From positions 1-64,000 of the forward strand of contig NZ_SIRT01000014.1 in NCBI RefSeq assembly GCF_004310325.1: a stretch of 64,000 nt of DNA, read 5' to 3'. The notes under the pieces are model-generated. The model did no database searches, was not told the origin of the DNA, and worked only from the letters and a program-made list of their open reading frames with translations. Positions within the stretch are counted from its first letter, which is position 1. Each line of letters opens with the position of its first letter. A program made the translations under genes and the position numbers. This document shows, in pieces, positions 52,037-60,998 of the stretch. The stretch comes from Hyunsoonleella flava (GTDB lineage Bacteria > Bacteroidota > Bacteroidia > Flavobacteriales > Flavobacteriaceae).

Positions 52037-53449
52037 ATGAAGATAGAACAAATATATACGGGGTGTTTAGCACAAGGGGCATACTACATTGAATCTGATG
52101 GAGAAGTCGCCATAATTGACCCATTGAGAGAAACACAACAATACGTGGATAAAGCCGAAAAAGAAAATGCGAAAATCAAATATATTTTTGAAACTCATTT
52201 TCATGCTGATTTTGTCTCTGGGCATATTGATTTAGCAAAAAAAACAGGTGCAACCATAGTTTTTGGACCTGGGGCAAAAACGGAATACGATATTCATGAA
52301 GCCAAAGACAATGAAACTTTTACATTAGGCAACGTTGTAATTAAAGTGTTGCATACACCAGGGCACACACTTGAATCTGCAACGTATTTATTGTATGATG
52401 AAAATGGAAGAGAACACGCTATTTTCTCTGGAGACACTTTGTTTTTAGGCGATGTGGGTAGACCAGATTTGGCAATAAAATCGGATTTGACGAAAGAAGA
52501 TTTAGCCGGCATGCTTTACGATTCACTACGCAACAAAGTCATGACATTACCAGACGACGTTATTGTATATCCAGCCCATGGTGCAGGTTCAGCCTGTGGA
52601 AAAAATTTAAGTAAAGAGACAGTGGGTGTTTTAGGAGACCAAAAGCGTACCAATTATGCATTGCGAGCAGATATGACCAAGGACGAATTTGTAAAAGAAG
52701 TGTTGGATGGTATTGCACCACCACCGCAATATTTCGCCAAAAACGCCATGATGAACAAAGTGGGCTATGATGCTTTTGAAACTATTTTAAAACAAGGTAA
52801 TACACCGTTAAATCCAGAAGATTTTGAGAACATAGCAAATCAAGAAGGTGCTTTAGTACTCGACGTTCGTACAGAAAAGGAATTTGTTAACGGACACATT
52901 CCCAATTCTATTTTTATCGGTATACATGGTGGTTTTGCGCCTTGGGTTGGAGCTTTAATCACAGATTTAAAACAACCCATTTTATTGGTTACCCCAGAAA
53001 GTCGTGAAGAGGAAACCGTTACCAGACTATCGCGCGTGGGTTATGATAACACTTTAGGGTATTTAGAAGGTGGCATTAAAGCTTGGAAAAATGCTGGTAA
53101 GGATATTGAAACCATTACCTCAATTTCCGCTGAAGAATTTGCAAATCAGTTTAAAAATGATAGCATACATGTTTTAGATGTTAGAAAAGATGGGGAATTT
53201 AGCTCAGAGCATTTAGAAGGTGATAATGTACAGCATTTCGCTTTAGATTATATTAATGATAATATGAACAGTATCGATAAGGAGAAAAGGTATCATTTGC
53301 ATTGTGCTGGTGGATACCGTTCTGTTATTGCCGCTTCTATTTTGAAAGCGCGCGGATTTGATAACCTAGTTGATATTGCTGGTGGCTTTGGAGCTATCAA
53401 AAAAACAGATTTACCAACCACAGATTTTGTTTGTCCCTCAACTTTATAA
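52037..53449 (+). CDS. MBL-fold persulfide dioxygenase-like protein with two rhodanese domains
   Basis: 470 residues. N-terminal metallo-beta-lactamase domain with THFHADFVSGH (His54, His56, Asp58; Phe59 where hydrolases have His), His110 (HTPGHT) and Asp133 (SGDTLFLGD). This pattern fits the mononuclear-iron persulfide dioxygenases (ETHE1, CstB) rather than hydrolases. The first rhodanese domain (about 265-355) has TPESREEE in place of the catalytic Cys loop and is probably inactive. The second (about 370-460) keeps HCAGGYRS. Expected role: oxidising persulfides to sulfite and handling sulfane sulfur in the cytoplasm. Confidence 0.93.
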   Translation: MKIEQIYTGCLAQGAYYIESDGEVAIIDPLRETQQYVDKAEKENAKIKYIFETHFHADFVSGHIDLAKKTGATIVFGPGAKTEYDIHEAKDNETFTLGNVVIKVLHTPGHTLESATYLLYDENGREHAIFSGDTLFLGDVGRPDLAIKSDLTKEDLAGMLYDSLRNKVMTLPDDVIVYPAHGAGSACGKNLSKETVGVLGDQKRTNYALRADMTKDEFVKEVLDGIAPPPQYFAKNAMMNKVGYDAFETILKQGNTPLNPEDFENIANQEGALVLDVRTEKEFVNGHIPNSIFIGIHGGFAPWVGALITDLKQPILLVTPESREEETVTRLSRVGYDNTLGYLEGGIKAWKNAGKDIETITSISAEEFANQFKNDSIHVLDVRKDGEFSSEHLEGDNVQHFALDYINDNMNSIDKEKRYHLHCAGGYRSVIAASILKARGFDNLVDIAGGFGAIKKTDLPTTDFVCPSTL

Positions 53450-53450
53450 A

Positions 53451-53720
53451 ATGAAAACAACTTTAAAAATACAAAATCTTAAATGTGGCGGGTGTGCCAA
53501 TACCATACTAAAGAAAATGTCTACCATTAAGAATATCACTGATATAGAAGTGGACAATGAAACCGATACAGTTTCTTTTAATTATGACGATAATAACACC
53601 CTAAATAAGGTAACAACATTACTTAACAATATAGGGTACCCCGTGAACGGAGAAAAAAATGCGTTGTCAACAAAAGCTAAATCTTTTGTGAGTTGCGCCG
53701 TTGGCAGGATTAAAAGTTAA
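53451..53720 (+). CDS. HMA-domain metal-binding protein
   Basis: 89 residues from MKTTLKIQNLKCGGCANTILKKM, with a CGGC metal site (Cys12, Cys15) and the beta-alpha-beta-beta-alpha-beta order of copper chaperones and CopZ-like proteins. It begins one base after the MBL-rhodanese stop; an in-frame start at 53370 would overlap that gene and is rejected. The tail includes a further Cys. Soft metal binding is likely; copper is inferred. Confidence 0.9.
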   Translation: MKTTLKIQNLKCGGCANTILKKMSTIKNITDIEVDNETDTVSFNYDDNNTLNKVTTLLNNIGYPVNGEKNALSTKAKSFVSCAVGRIKS

Positions 53721-53722
53721 AA

Positions 53723-53752
53723 AAGCCTTTAAGATTAAAATCTTAAAGGCTT
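53723..53752. terminator. Hairpin between the HMA gene and clpS
   Basis: AAGCCTTTAAGAT / ATCTTAAAGGCTT, 13-bp perfect stem with a 4-nt loop. The T-run is weak on the + strand, while on the - strand AAAA before the stem gives TTTT. Probably serves both convergent genes. Confidence 0.75.
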
Positions 53753-53778
53753 ACTAATTTATCAAATAGATACTCTTT

Positions 53779-54054
53779 TTACACAATTTCTGCACTTAAA
53801 CCAGCTTCTAACAATTTAGAGCATCTAGGTTTTAAGTCGTCATATTCGCCAGTTTTAACTGTACATTTTCCTTTGTAATGCACAATTAATGAACATTGTT
53901 CTGCTTGTTCAGAAGTATGATCACAAGCATAAATTAAAGTGTCTATTACATGATCAAATGTGTTAACATCATCATTATACAGTACAATTTCATTTTGTTT
54001 TAATACTTCCTCTTCAAGTAATAATTCTTCTGATACTTTTTCTTTTGAACTCAT
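53779..54054 (-). CDS. clpS: ClpS adaptor protein
   Basis: 91 residues. The core NEIVLYNDDVNTFDHVIDTLI and the ACDHTSEQAEQCSLIVHYKGKCTVKTG region are classic ClpS (N-degron recognition and delivery to ClpA/ClpC with ClpP). The length and acidic flexible N-terminus are normal. It lies 31 bp after prmA on the same strand; clpA is not in the window. Confidence 0.95.
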   Translation of the reverse strand: MSSKEKVSEELLLEEEVLKQNEIVLYNDDVNTFDHVIDTLIYACDHTSEQAEQCSLIVHYKGKCTVKTGEYDDLKPRCSKLLEAGLSAEIV

Positions 54055-54084
54055 TTTTTAATCTTTTGGGGAGCAATTTCACTA

Positions 54085-54921
54085 CTAATTTAAAAATTTT
54101 AACGACACCCAATTGTTCCGTTCTAATTTTTCTTCAAATTTTAACAGATATTTTTCACATTCAGATTGTATCATAGGAATATCATCTGTATAAAATCCAC
54201 TTAAAAACAACATCCCATTCTTATTCAAGCATGATATATAAGTTCCCATATCTTGCATTAATATGTTTCTATTGATGTTGGCAATAATAATATCATATTT
54301 GTTTTTTCCTAAGACAGATGCATCTCCTTCAATTACTGTGATGTGTTTACAATTATTTCGTTCTACATTTTCAAGACTATTTAGGTAACACCAGTTATCA
54401 TAATCCACAGCCTCAATAGGTTTTGCTCCTTTAAGTTCTGCCAGAATTGCTAAAACACCCGTACCACAACCCATATCAAGAACTGATTTATTTTCAAAAT
54501 CGTTTTTTAAAATATGCTGAATCATCATGTGTGTAGTTTCGTGATGCCCAGTACCGAAACTCATTTTGGGTTCAATAATAATATCGTACTGGGTATTGAA
54601 AGATTCATGAAATGGTGCACGAACCACACATATATCGTCTACCACAATTGGATTGAAGTTTTTCTCCCATTCGGCATTCCAATTGGTTTGTTCTATCTCT
54701 TCAAACGTAAAAGATATTTCAAACTCATCAGAACTCAAGACTTGAACATCTTCTAGAATATTTTCATACCATTCTTCTTTTTGAATGTATGCTGTAACAC
54801 CTTCTTCAGTTTCAATAAAACTTTCAAAACCTGCATAACCTAATTCGGCTATAAGAATTTCAACAACAGGTTGAAGCGGTTGTACTTTGAAATAATATCC
54901 AATATAAATCGTGTTTGACAT
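54085..54921 (-). CDS. prmA: Ribosomal protein L11 methyltransferase
   Basis: 278 residues. An N-terminal substrate-recognition domain (NTIYIGYYFKVQPLQPVVEIL) and a SAM-dependent methyltransferase domain with FGTGHHETT, VLDMGCGTGVLAILAELKGA, IIANINRNIL and LSGFY. It methylates ribosomal protein L11. Upstream of clpS on the same strand, a common flavobacterial order. Confidence 0.96.
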   Translation of the reverse strand: MSNTIYIGYYFKVQPLQPVVEILIAELGYAGFESFIETEEGVTAYIQKEEWYENILEDVQVLSSDEFEISFTFEEIEQTNWNAEWEKNFNPIVVDDICVVRAPFHESFNTQYDIIIEPKMSFGTGHHETTHMMIQHILKNDFENKSVLDMGCGTGVLAILAELKGAKPIEAVDYDNWCYLNSLENVERNNCKHITVIEGDASVLGKNKYDIIIANINRNILMQDMGTYISCLNKNGMLFLSGFYTDDIPMIQSECEKYLLKFEEKLERNNWVSLKFLN

Positions 54922-55093
54922 ATAACTTATTTAGGGTACAAAGTTACATGTAATTTATGAGTTCATTCCTTTACATTTTCTAAACTTAACTTTTCAATTC
55001 TTAATTTGTATCTAAGGTAGCTTGGACAATCACTCTAGCTCCAACCTGAACCTTAACGCTACATTCACTTAAAAAAGTATTATTTTTGAATTG

Positions 55094-56710
55094 CTATTGT
55101 TTGATGATCTTTAAAACTGAACTGGTATTAGCTGTCGTTACTTTGATATAGTAACTCCCTAAAGGCACATCTAAATTTAAATGTATGAGTTGATCCCCAT
55201 GATAATTGCTATCAAGAAGATGCAGTCCCAAAGTATTATAAACCGAAACGTTAACCTCTTCATAATACTGATTTAAATCTATAATGAGCTCACCCTTAGT
55301 TGGATTTGGATAAGCTTTGAAGATTGTACTAAATGAATTATCAAAATCACTTAACGTATTTAAGCCTGGTAAAGTATTAGGCTCATTAGCATCGAATACA
55401 AAAACAGAACCAGCACTTTGTAAAAAATTAAGTCCATCTTGGTCCTCGTCCTCTGGATAAGCACCAACAATGGCAAAATCACCACTTAAAGCTACATCAA
55501 AACCAAAATAATCACTGTTATTCGCATTTGGATCGTATATCGTCGACACTAGACTCCAAGTACCCGTTCCATCTTTTTCATAAACAAATGAAACACCTGC
55601 ATCTCCCACACCTCCTACGTCCATTAAGTAAGCACCAACAACCAAACGATTACCATCTAAATCAATAGAGTGGCCAAATTTTGATGCATGTTCTAAATAA
55701 TCTGGTCTTACTTTTTGAATTTCGTTCCAGACACCATTAGCATCACGCTCAAAAACATAGAATGCTCCGTACTGCGCCCTTGTATTTCCTGTGGCATATT
55801 CTTGTGAAGCACCAACTATTAAGGTATTACCTTCCATTGTTACTGATGCTCCAAACCACTCTCCAAACTCTCTATCCGACGCTACAATTTTTTGCGTTTC
55901 ATTCCATACACCTGCACCATTGCGTTCGAACACATACACAGCTCCAGCACTACCCAATATATTATTGCCAGAAACATCTTTTGACTCTCTAAATGCACCA
56001 ATAGCTATGTAATTTCCGTCAATAGCCACAGCTTTATCTCCAAAGGCAACATTTGCTTCTCTATCTGAAGCTACAATCTTCTGTACGCGCTGCCAGACAC
56101 CGCCTCCATCACGCTCAAAAATAAATGCAGATCCTGCCTGGTTAAGTGTATTGGTATCGTTCTCATCTTCATCTTCCCATGGTGCTGATACCACAGCATA
56201 ATCGCCGCTGATGTCTACTGCGTCGCCAAATACATCTAAAGAGGTTCTATCTGTACCTACTAGTTTTTGAGCTTGAATCCAATTGCCACTGCCATCCTTT
56301 TCGAAAATATAAGCGGCACCTGGCGCATCGTTTATATAGTTGTTTTCATTTTCATCGTAATCCTGATTTAAACATCCAACAATAAGGTAATCTCCATCAA
56401 TGGCTATAGAATTCCCAAACTGGTCGAACTGTCTCGGGCTAGAATGTGTTATGAGTTGTTCTTGATTCCAAACATCATTTACATCCTGTTTAAAAAAATA
56501 AACACCTCCACCATCAGAAGCCACTGTGCCTTTGTGTCTAGCATTAATAAAAGCGTAATTGCCTTGCAAAGCCACTGCATATCCAAACTCATCTCCTAAT
56601 GCCCTGTCATCAGGAACGATTTTCTGGATTTCTCCCCAACCTTGTGAGTTGATATTAAAAGCTATAAATAGGCTAAAAAGAATTAATAGTAATTTGCGTT
56701 TCATAATCAA
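55094..56710 (-). CDS. FG-GAP/integrin-alpha-like beta-propeller protein, T9SS-sorted
   Basis: 538 residues with a signal peptide (MIMKRKLLLILFSLFIAFNINSQ in outline). Seven or so repeats of about 55 residues run from 30 to 440, each with an FG-x-A/S-V-x-hydrophobic-x-G-D-Y/N pattern and DxDxDG-like or DENEND calcium loops, consistent with an FG-GAP beta-propeller. The last ~80 residues (FKAYPNPTKGELIIDLN...SYYIKVTTANTSSVLKIIKQ) are a T9SS sorting domain. Upstream lies a 43-nt hairpin element shared with the lipoprotein gene at 60008. The ligand is unknown. Confidence 0.9.
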   Translation of the reverse strand: MIMKRKLLLILFSLFIAFNINSQGWGEIQKIVPDDRALGDEFGYAVALQGNYAFINARHKGTVASDGGGVYFFKQDVNDVWNQEQLITHSSPRQFDQFGNSIAIDGDYLIVGCLNQDYDENENNYINDAPGAAYIFEKDGSGNWIQAQKLVGTDRTSLDVFGDAVDISGDYAVVSAPWEDEDENDTNTLNQAGSAFIFERDGGGVWQRVQKIVASDREANVAFGDKAVAIDGNYIAIGAFRESKDVSGNNILGSAGAVYVFERNGAGVWNETQKIVASDREFGEWFGASVTMEGNTLIVGASQEYATGNTRAQYGAFYVFERDANGVWNEIQKVRPDYLEHASKFGHSIDLDGNRLVVGAYLMDVGGVGDAGVSFVYEKDGTGTWSLVSTIYDPNANNSDYFGFDVALSGDFAIVGAYPEDEDQDGLNFLQSAGSVFVFDANEPNTLPGLNTLSDFDNSFSTIFKAYPNPTKGELIIDLNQYYEEVNVSVYNTLGLHLLDSNYHGDQLIHLNLDVPLGSYYIKVTTANTSSVLKIIKQ

Positions 56711-56766
56711 ATCATTTTTATAATTAATAACTGTTATAAAATTACTTTGACCATCGCTAAAATACT

Positions 56767-56809
56767 TAAGGGCTTTCCTTGATTTATTTAAAATCAGGGA
56801 ATACCCTTA
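56767..56809 (-). promoter_or_regulatory. 43-nt hairpin element A
   Basis: TAAGGGCTTTCCTTGATTT (56767-56785), 5-nt loop, AAATCAGGGAATACCCTTA (56791-56809): 16 of 19 positions complementary. The same 19-5-19 layout occurs at 60063-60105. Both lie about 55-100 bp before a - strand gene for an exported protein. Possible operator of the LuxR-type regulator between them, or a mRNA structure. Confidence 0.6.
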
Positions 56810-56913
56810 GACCAACTAAGCTTAAAACTTGTTAGATAAAAATTAGAATACGATTAAAGTTAAAATAGAAGATTTTACTAGCCTTAGTCGTAATCACAAA
56901 GGCATGTTGAATG

Positions 56914-57549
56914 TTAAAGCAAGTTATTTTCTATGGCGGCTTTGATAATCCCCACACTATTTTTTGCACCTAGTTTGCTCATAATGTTCATGCGATGGGT
57001 TTCTACTGTTTTTGGGCTAATAAAGAGTTTTTCAGAGATTTCTTGCGTCGTTAATTCTTCAAATATAGCTTGCAAGACTTCTTTTTCGCGTCGCGTTAGC
57101 TTTACTAAAAGCGTGTTCACATTTTTCTTACCAATGGATTGGGCCAATAACTTTTTTTCGACATCGCGCTGTAGATATTGTTCACCATTAAGTACTGTTT
57201 TAAAAGCAGTTAACAATTCTAGCTTATCCGTATTTTTCAATACATAACCATCTGCTCCACTGTTGAGCATTCGTTTGATAAAAGACACCTCATCATAGTT
57301 AGAAATCGCTATTATCTTGAGGGTTTTATTATTCTTTTTAAGCTGTTTGCACAAATCAATACCACTTGTATCTGGTAAGTTAATATCGAGTAACAAGATA
57401 TCTGGTTTGTCTTTTTCAACAGCATTTAAGGTTTCAGAACCACTACTATAAAGACCTATGATCTTGATATCCTTAGTATCTTTAAGCATTGATTGAATAC
57501 CTTTTAAAACCATTTTGTGATCGTCTGTTATGGCTATTTTAGTAATCAT
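56914..57549 (-). CDS. NarL/FixJ-type response regulator
   Basis: 211 residues: receiver domain with Asp9-Asp10, phospho-acceptor Asp55 (ILLLDINLPDTSG) and KNT near residue 103, and a LuxR-type helix-turn-helix at the C-terminus (LTRREKEVLQAIFEELTTQEISEKLFISPKTVETHRMNI, key words REKEVL and KTVETH). The start overlaps the end of the histidine kinase gene by 4 bp (ATGA), so the two form a coupled two-component pair. Confidence 0.95.
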   Translation of the reverse strand: MITKIAITDDHKMVLKGIQSMLKDTKDIKIIGLYSSGSETLNAVEKDKPDILLLDINLPDTSGIDLCKQLKKNNKTLKIIAISNYDEVSFIKRMLNSGADGYVLKNTDKLELLTAFKTVLNGEQYLQRDVEKKLLAQSIGKKNVNTLLVKLTRREKEVLQAIFEELTTQEISEKLFISPKTVETHRMNIMSKLGAKNSVGIIKAAIENNLL

Positions 57550-59474
57550 GATAGTTTATTAGTATTGATGTCTATAACGAATGATGTGCCTTTATCATCT
57601 GAGGTTATATCTAATTTTGCATTTAAATAAGCTATTCTAGATTTTACATTTTGCAACCCAATACCATTTGCTTTTTCTGTATGTATATCGAAGCCTTTAC
57701 CATTATCTTCAACAGTTAATTGAATAGCATCATTTTGGTAACTGATTTGCACGTCGATTTCGGAAGCTTCTGCATGTTTTATACTATTGCTTACTAGCTC
57801 TTGCACAATTCTAAATATATTGGCCTCTGCTTTTTTAGACAGGTTGATGTCACTCCCAATAGATTGAAACGACACTTTTGCATCGTGAATGGCATTCGTT
57901 GTACTACAATAATCTTCAAGCGCTTCAACCAAACTAAAATCTTTAAGTGCTGGTGGCACTAAATTATGTGAAATGGCTCGAACTTGCTCACAGGACTTAT
58001 CTATCATGATCACAGCTTCATTTATGACTTCATTATTCTTTTCTAATAATGACGTTAATTTGTATTTAATTGCAGACAGATCTACATTGACTCCATCATG
58101 TAATTCCTTTGCTATACGGAAGCGTTCTTTTTCTTCACCTTCCATTAACAACTCTAGTGTTTTTACTTGTTGTTCACGTTTAAGTGTTAGTATTTCTTGA
58201 TTTTTCCGTTTTTGACGCTGTTGGTATAAAAACCAGATCAAAATAGATGTTAATAGCAGAAATATTGCTAGACCTGTCATGAGTTTATATTGAGATTGTT
58301 TTTTTTGAAGTTGGGATTCCTGTTTTTGAATTGATAGTTTTTGTGCTATAATTTCTTTGTCTTTTTTTTCTGTATTATATTTCGTTTCAACTTCATTAAG
58401 GTGTTCAAGATTTTCTTTAGAAAGTATAGAATCATTATAGGCTGAAAAAGCTTCATAATTAACTAAAGCATCATTATAATTGCGCTTTTGCTTGTAGATT
58501 TGAAACAAACTATAGTGAAGCTCTCTTAAAACTTTTTTGGACTCTGGTGCTTGTGCTATCCCTTCTTGTAAAACCTGTTCGCTTTTAGATAATTCACCTA
58601 TTTTTAAATAAGCCTTTCCTAAGGAATTTCTGGTCTCTGCCAAAACTGTACTATAATTGTTTTTTTTCTGAATAGTATAGGCCTCTTTTAAATATGTAAT
58701 GGCAGTTTTATAATCTTGTTTCTCAATATACAACTCAGCAATATTCTGACTGTTGATCGACAAACCCCAATCATAATTAAGTTGTTTATCCATTTCTCTA
58801 GCCTCTTTAAAGTAGAACAATGCACTATCTTGTTGTTTTGAATGCAGAAAGGCAGTTCCTAAATTACCATATGCATTGGCCAAATCATCTTTATACTGAC
58901 TTCCTTTCAATGTTGTAATAGCTTTTCTATAAGTTGAAATTGCATTTTTGTATTGTTCAAGATTTTTCTGAAGAATACCAATACTATTTAAGGTCATACC
59001 TATGCCTTTAATATTATTTGATTTTTCGTAAATCTCTAAAATTTGATAATACAACGTTATACTGGTTTCATAATTACCTTTCAGGCTATTGATTACTCCT
59101 TTCTGAAACAAATCATTTGCAATCCTAAACGAATCCTTTTGAGATACGTTGTATTGGTAAGATTTGTCTACATAATCTAATGCTATATCGTAGTCTCCTT
59201 TAAGGCGAAACAAAACGGCATACCTGTAGTTTAATTGAGCCATGCCTTTTGGATTATTTGCCTTTGATAAAATTGCAAATGAAGAATCTAAATGAGATTG
59301 AGAAACTTCTAAGTTCTTTCCTAAATTTAGCCATGCAATTCTGCCGTGAACAGTTGCCTTTAATTTGAGACTATCTGTAGTTTTTAAAATCTGTTTTAGA
59401 CTATCTAGTTCCTTATTTTGCGAAAAACAACAAAGTCTGAATAGAATTACGCCAATATATATAAGATGTTTCAA
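57546..59474 (-). CDS. TPR-containing sensor histidine kinase
   Basis: 642 residues. A signal peptide (to about residue 19), then about seven tetratricopeptide repeats in the periplasm (about 60-370), a coiled-coil, one membrane helix (LMTGLAIFLLLTSILIWFLY, about 400-420), a HisKA_3 dimerisation domain with ERFRIAKELHDGVN (phospho-acceptor His459) and a HATPase domain (NSIKHAEA, VEDNGKGFD, GIGLQNVKSR). This is the NarX/DegS-like class common in Bacteroidota. The signal it senses is unknown. Confidence 0.95.
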   Translation of the reverse strand: MKHLIYIGVILFRLCCFSQNKELDSLKQILKTTDSLKLKATVHGRIAWLNLGKNLEVSQSHLDSSFAILSKANNPKGMAQLNYRYAVLFRLKGDYDIALDYVDKSYQYNVSQKDSFRIANDLFQKGVINSLKGNYETSITLYYQILEIYEKSNNIKGIGMTLNSIGILQKNLEQYKNAISTYRKAITTLKGSQYKDDLANAYGNLGTAFLHSKQQDSALFYFKEAREMDKQLNYDWGLSINSQNIAELYIEKQDYKTAITYLKEAYTIQKKNNYSTVLAETRNSLGKAYLKIGELSKSEQVLQEGIAQAPESKKVLRELHYSLFQIYKQKRNYNDALVNYEAFSAYNDSILSKENLEHLNEVETKYNTEKKDKEIIAQKLSIQKQESQLQKKQSQYKLMTGLAIFLLLTSILIWFLYQQRQKRKNQEILTLKREQQVKTLELLMEGEEKERFRIAKELHDGVNVDLSAIKYKLTSLLEKNNEVINEAVIMIDKSCEQVRAISHNLVPPALKDFSLVEALEDYCSTTNAIHDAKVSFQSIGSDINLSKKAEANIFRIVQELVSNSIKHAEASEIDVQISYQNDAIQLTVEDNGKGFDIHTEKANGIGLQNVKSRIAYLNAKLDITSDDKGTSFVIDINTNKLS

Positions 59475-59534
59475 ACCAATTGATTTATAGCTTATTAAAG
59501 ATAGTATTTTTTAACTCAAGTCGTTTTATAATAA

Positions 59535-60008
59535 TTAGTTATCATCAGAGACTTTACTAAGGTGTAAAATTTCAGGTGTATTGTTACTATACAACTCTTC
59601 AAACTCAATAACAGTGGCATTGCCGTTTACACTAGTGACAATCCAATCTTCAACCAGATCGTTCAAATCAGCATCTCCAGGATTATCGATATTATCAAAA
59701 TCTAGATAAACAACCCAAGTATCTTCACTCAGATTATCTTCAATAAATACTTCAATTAAAGCGGTTTCTGAAACTTCATTGTAAGTTATAACAGCACGTT
59801 CCTCTTCAACATTGAACGTAAATTCGTAACCAGTAAATTCTGTGGTACGATTTTCATTTTCGTCTGTAAATAGACTAATACTCCATGTTCCATTTAGAAG
59901 CTCTGGCGAAAACTCTTGACTAGAATTTCCTGAGTCATCATCGTTGCTGCAGTTTAGCACTAATGAGAAGAAAACAAATAGGACTAAGGTTTTTAATAGA
60001 GATTTCAT
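59535..60008 (-). CDS. Lipocalin-like lipoprotein
   Basis: 157 residues from MKSLLKTLVLFVFFSLVLNC; an in-frame ATG at 60071 would run through the upstream hairpin element and is rejected. Lipobox VLNC followed by an acidic Ser/Asp linker. The mature domain begins LLNGTWSISLFTDENENRTT and contains beta strands ending in IVTSVNGNATVIEFEEL, a small lipocalin-like barrel. Function unknown. The upstream 43-nt element is shared with the FG-GAP gene, so both are probably co-regulated with the kinase pair between them. Confidence 0.78.
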   Translation of the reverse strand: MKSLLKTLVLFVFFSLVLNCSNDDDSGNSSQEFSPELLNGTWSISLFTDENENRTTEFTGYEFTFNVEEERAVITYNEVSETALIEVFIEDNLSEDTWVVYLDFDNIDNPGDADLNDLVEDWIVTSVNGNATVIEFEELYSNNTPEILHLSKVSDDN

Positions 60009-60062
60009 AGTAACAGATTTAAATTTATACCTGCAAGCTATTACCATATGACTAAAAATTGC

Positions 60063-60105
60063 TAAGGGCATTCCTTGATTTACGAAAAATCAGGGAATAC
60101 CCTTA
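60063..60105 (-). promoter_or_regulatory. 43-nt hairpin element B
   Basis: TAAGGGCATTCCTTGATTT (60063-60081), 5-nt loop, AAATCAGGGAATACCCTTA (60087-60105): 17 of 19 complementary. The right arm is identical to that of element A, and the conservation also extends weakly on the gene-proximal side (ATTTTAG followed a few bases later by ATGG on the - strand). Confidence 0.6.
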
Positions 60106-60146
60106 TATAAAATTGAATTCGAAATAGAAGATGAAATCTGAAATGA

Positions 60147-60172
60147 GATACTGAAACAAGTTCAGCATGACA
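60147..60172. repeat. REP-like hairpin
   Basis: CTGAA-ACAAG-TTCAG (60151-60165) within GATACTGAAACAAGTTCAGC and CATGACA. This resembles a dispersed flavobacterial intergenic repeat (from memory). It lies just after the tpiA stop and may act as its terminator structure. Confidence 0.55.
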
Positions 60173-60184
60173 AACGCTGATTAT

Positions 60185-60934
60185 CTAAAACGCATTAACA
60201 ATAGCAAAAAAGTCTTCTGCTTTTAATGACGCTCCACCAATCAAACCACCATCTACATCTGGCTTAGAGAAAATCTCTTCTGCATTTGCTGGCTTCACGC
60301 TTCCTCCGTAAAGAATAGAAACACTGTCTGCTACATCTGCTCCATATTTGTTGGCTAGTGTTTTTCTGATAAACGCATGCATATCTTGTGCTTGTTCTGG
60401 TGTAGCCGTTTCACCTGTTCCAATAGCCCAAACTGGCTCGTAGGCCAAAACGATATCTTTAAAAGCTGTAGCCTCTAAATGGAATAACGCATTTTTAATT
60501 TGGTTACCAACTATGTTTTCTTCATTTCCAGCTTTTCTATCAGCTAATTCTTCTCCAAAACAGAAAATAACACGCATCCCTTTTGCTAATGCAGCGTCTA
60601 CTTTTTTAGCTAATAACTCATCTGTTTCATTAAAATATTCTCTGCGTTCACTGTGTCCTAAAATCACTGTTTTTACACCTACACTTTTTAACATACCAGC
60701 ACTAACTTCACCAGTATATGCACCATCTTCTGCAAAATGCATGTTTTGGGCAATTACTTCTATATCACTCTTTCTTAAGGACTCAAAAGCACTCCATAAA
60801 TTTGTGAAGGAAGGTGCTATCATTACCTCAGCATCAGAACTTTTTGTTTGGTTTTTTAAATCGGTAATTAATGATTGGGTTTGCGACAAACCATTATTCA
60901 TTTTCCAATTTCCGGCTACGATATGTTTTCTCAT
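60185..60934 (-). CDS. tpiA: Triosephosphate isomerase
   Basis: 249 residues; interconverts dihydroxyacetone phosphate and glyceraldehyde 3-phosphate. Catalytic residues are in place: Lys11 (AGNWKMN), His94 (ILGHSERRE) and Glu166 (AYEPVWAIGTG). The phosphate-binding loops LYGGSVKP and GGLIGGASL close the barrel. Same strand and close behind the TlpA-like gene. Confidence 0.97.
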   Translation of the reverse strand: MRKHIVAGNWKMNNGLSQTQSLITDLKNQTKSSDAEVMIAPSFTNLWSAFESLRKSDIEVIAQNMHFAEDGAYTGEVSAGMLKSVGVKTVILGHSERREYFNETDELLAKKVDAALAKGMRVIFCFGEELADRKAGNEENIVGNQIKNALFHLEATAFKDIVLAYEPVWAIGTGETATPEQAQDMHAFIRKTLANKYGADVADSVSILYGGSVKPANAEEIFSKPDVDGGLIGGASLKAEDFFAIVNAF

Positions 60935-60998
60935 AAGGTTGATTTAAACTTCTCTAAAGAAGATGTGTGTATTTATATTTTATTAAATACAAAAATAC

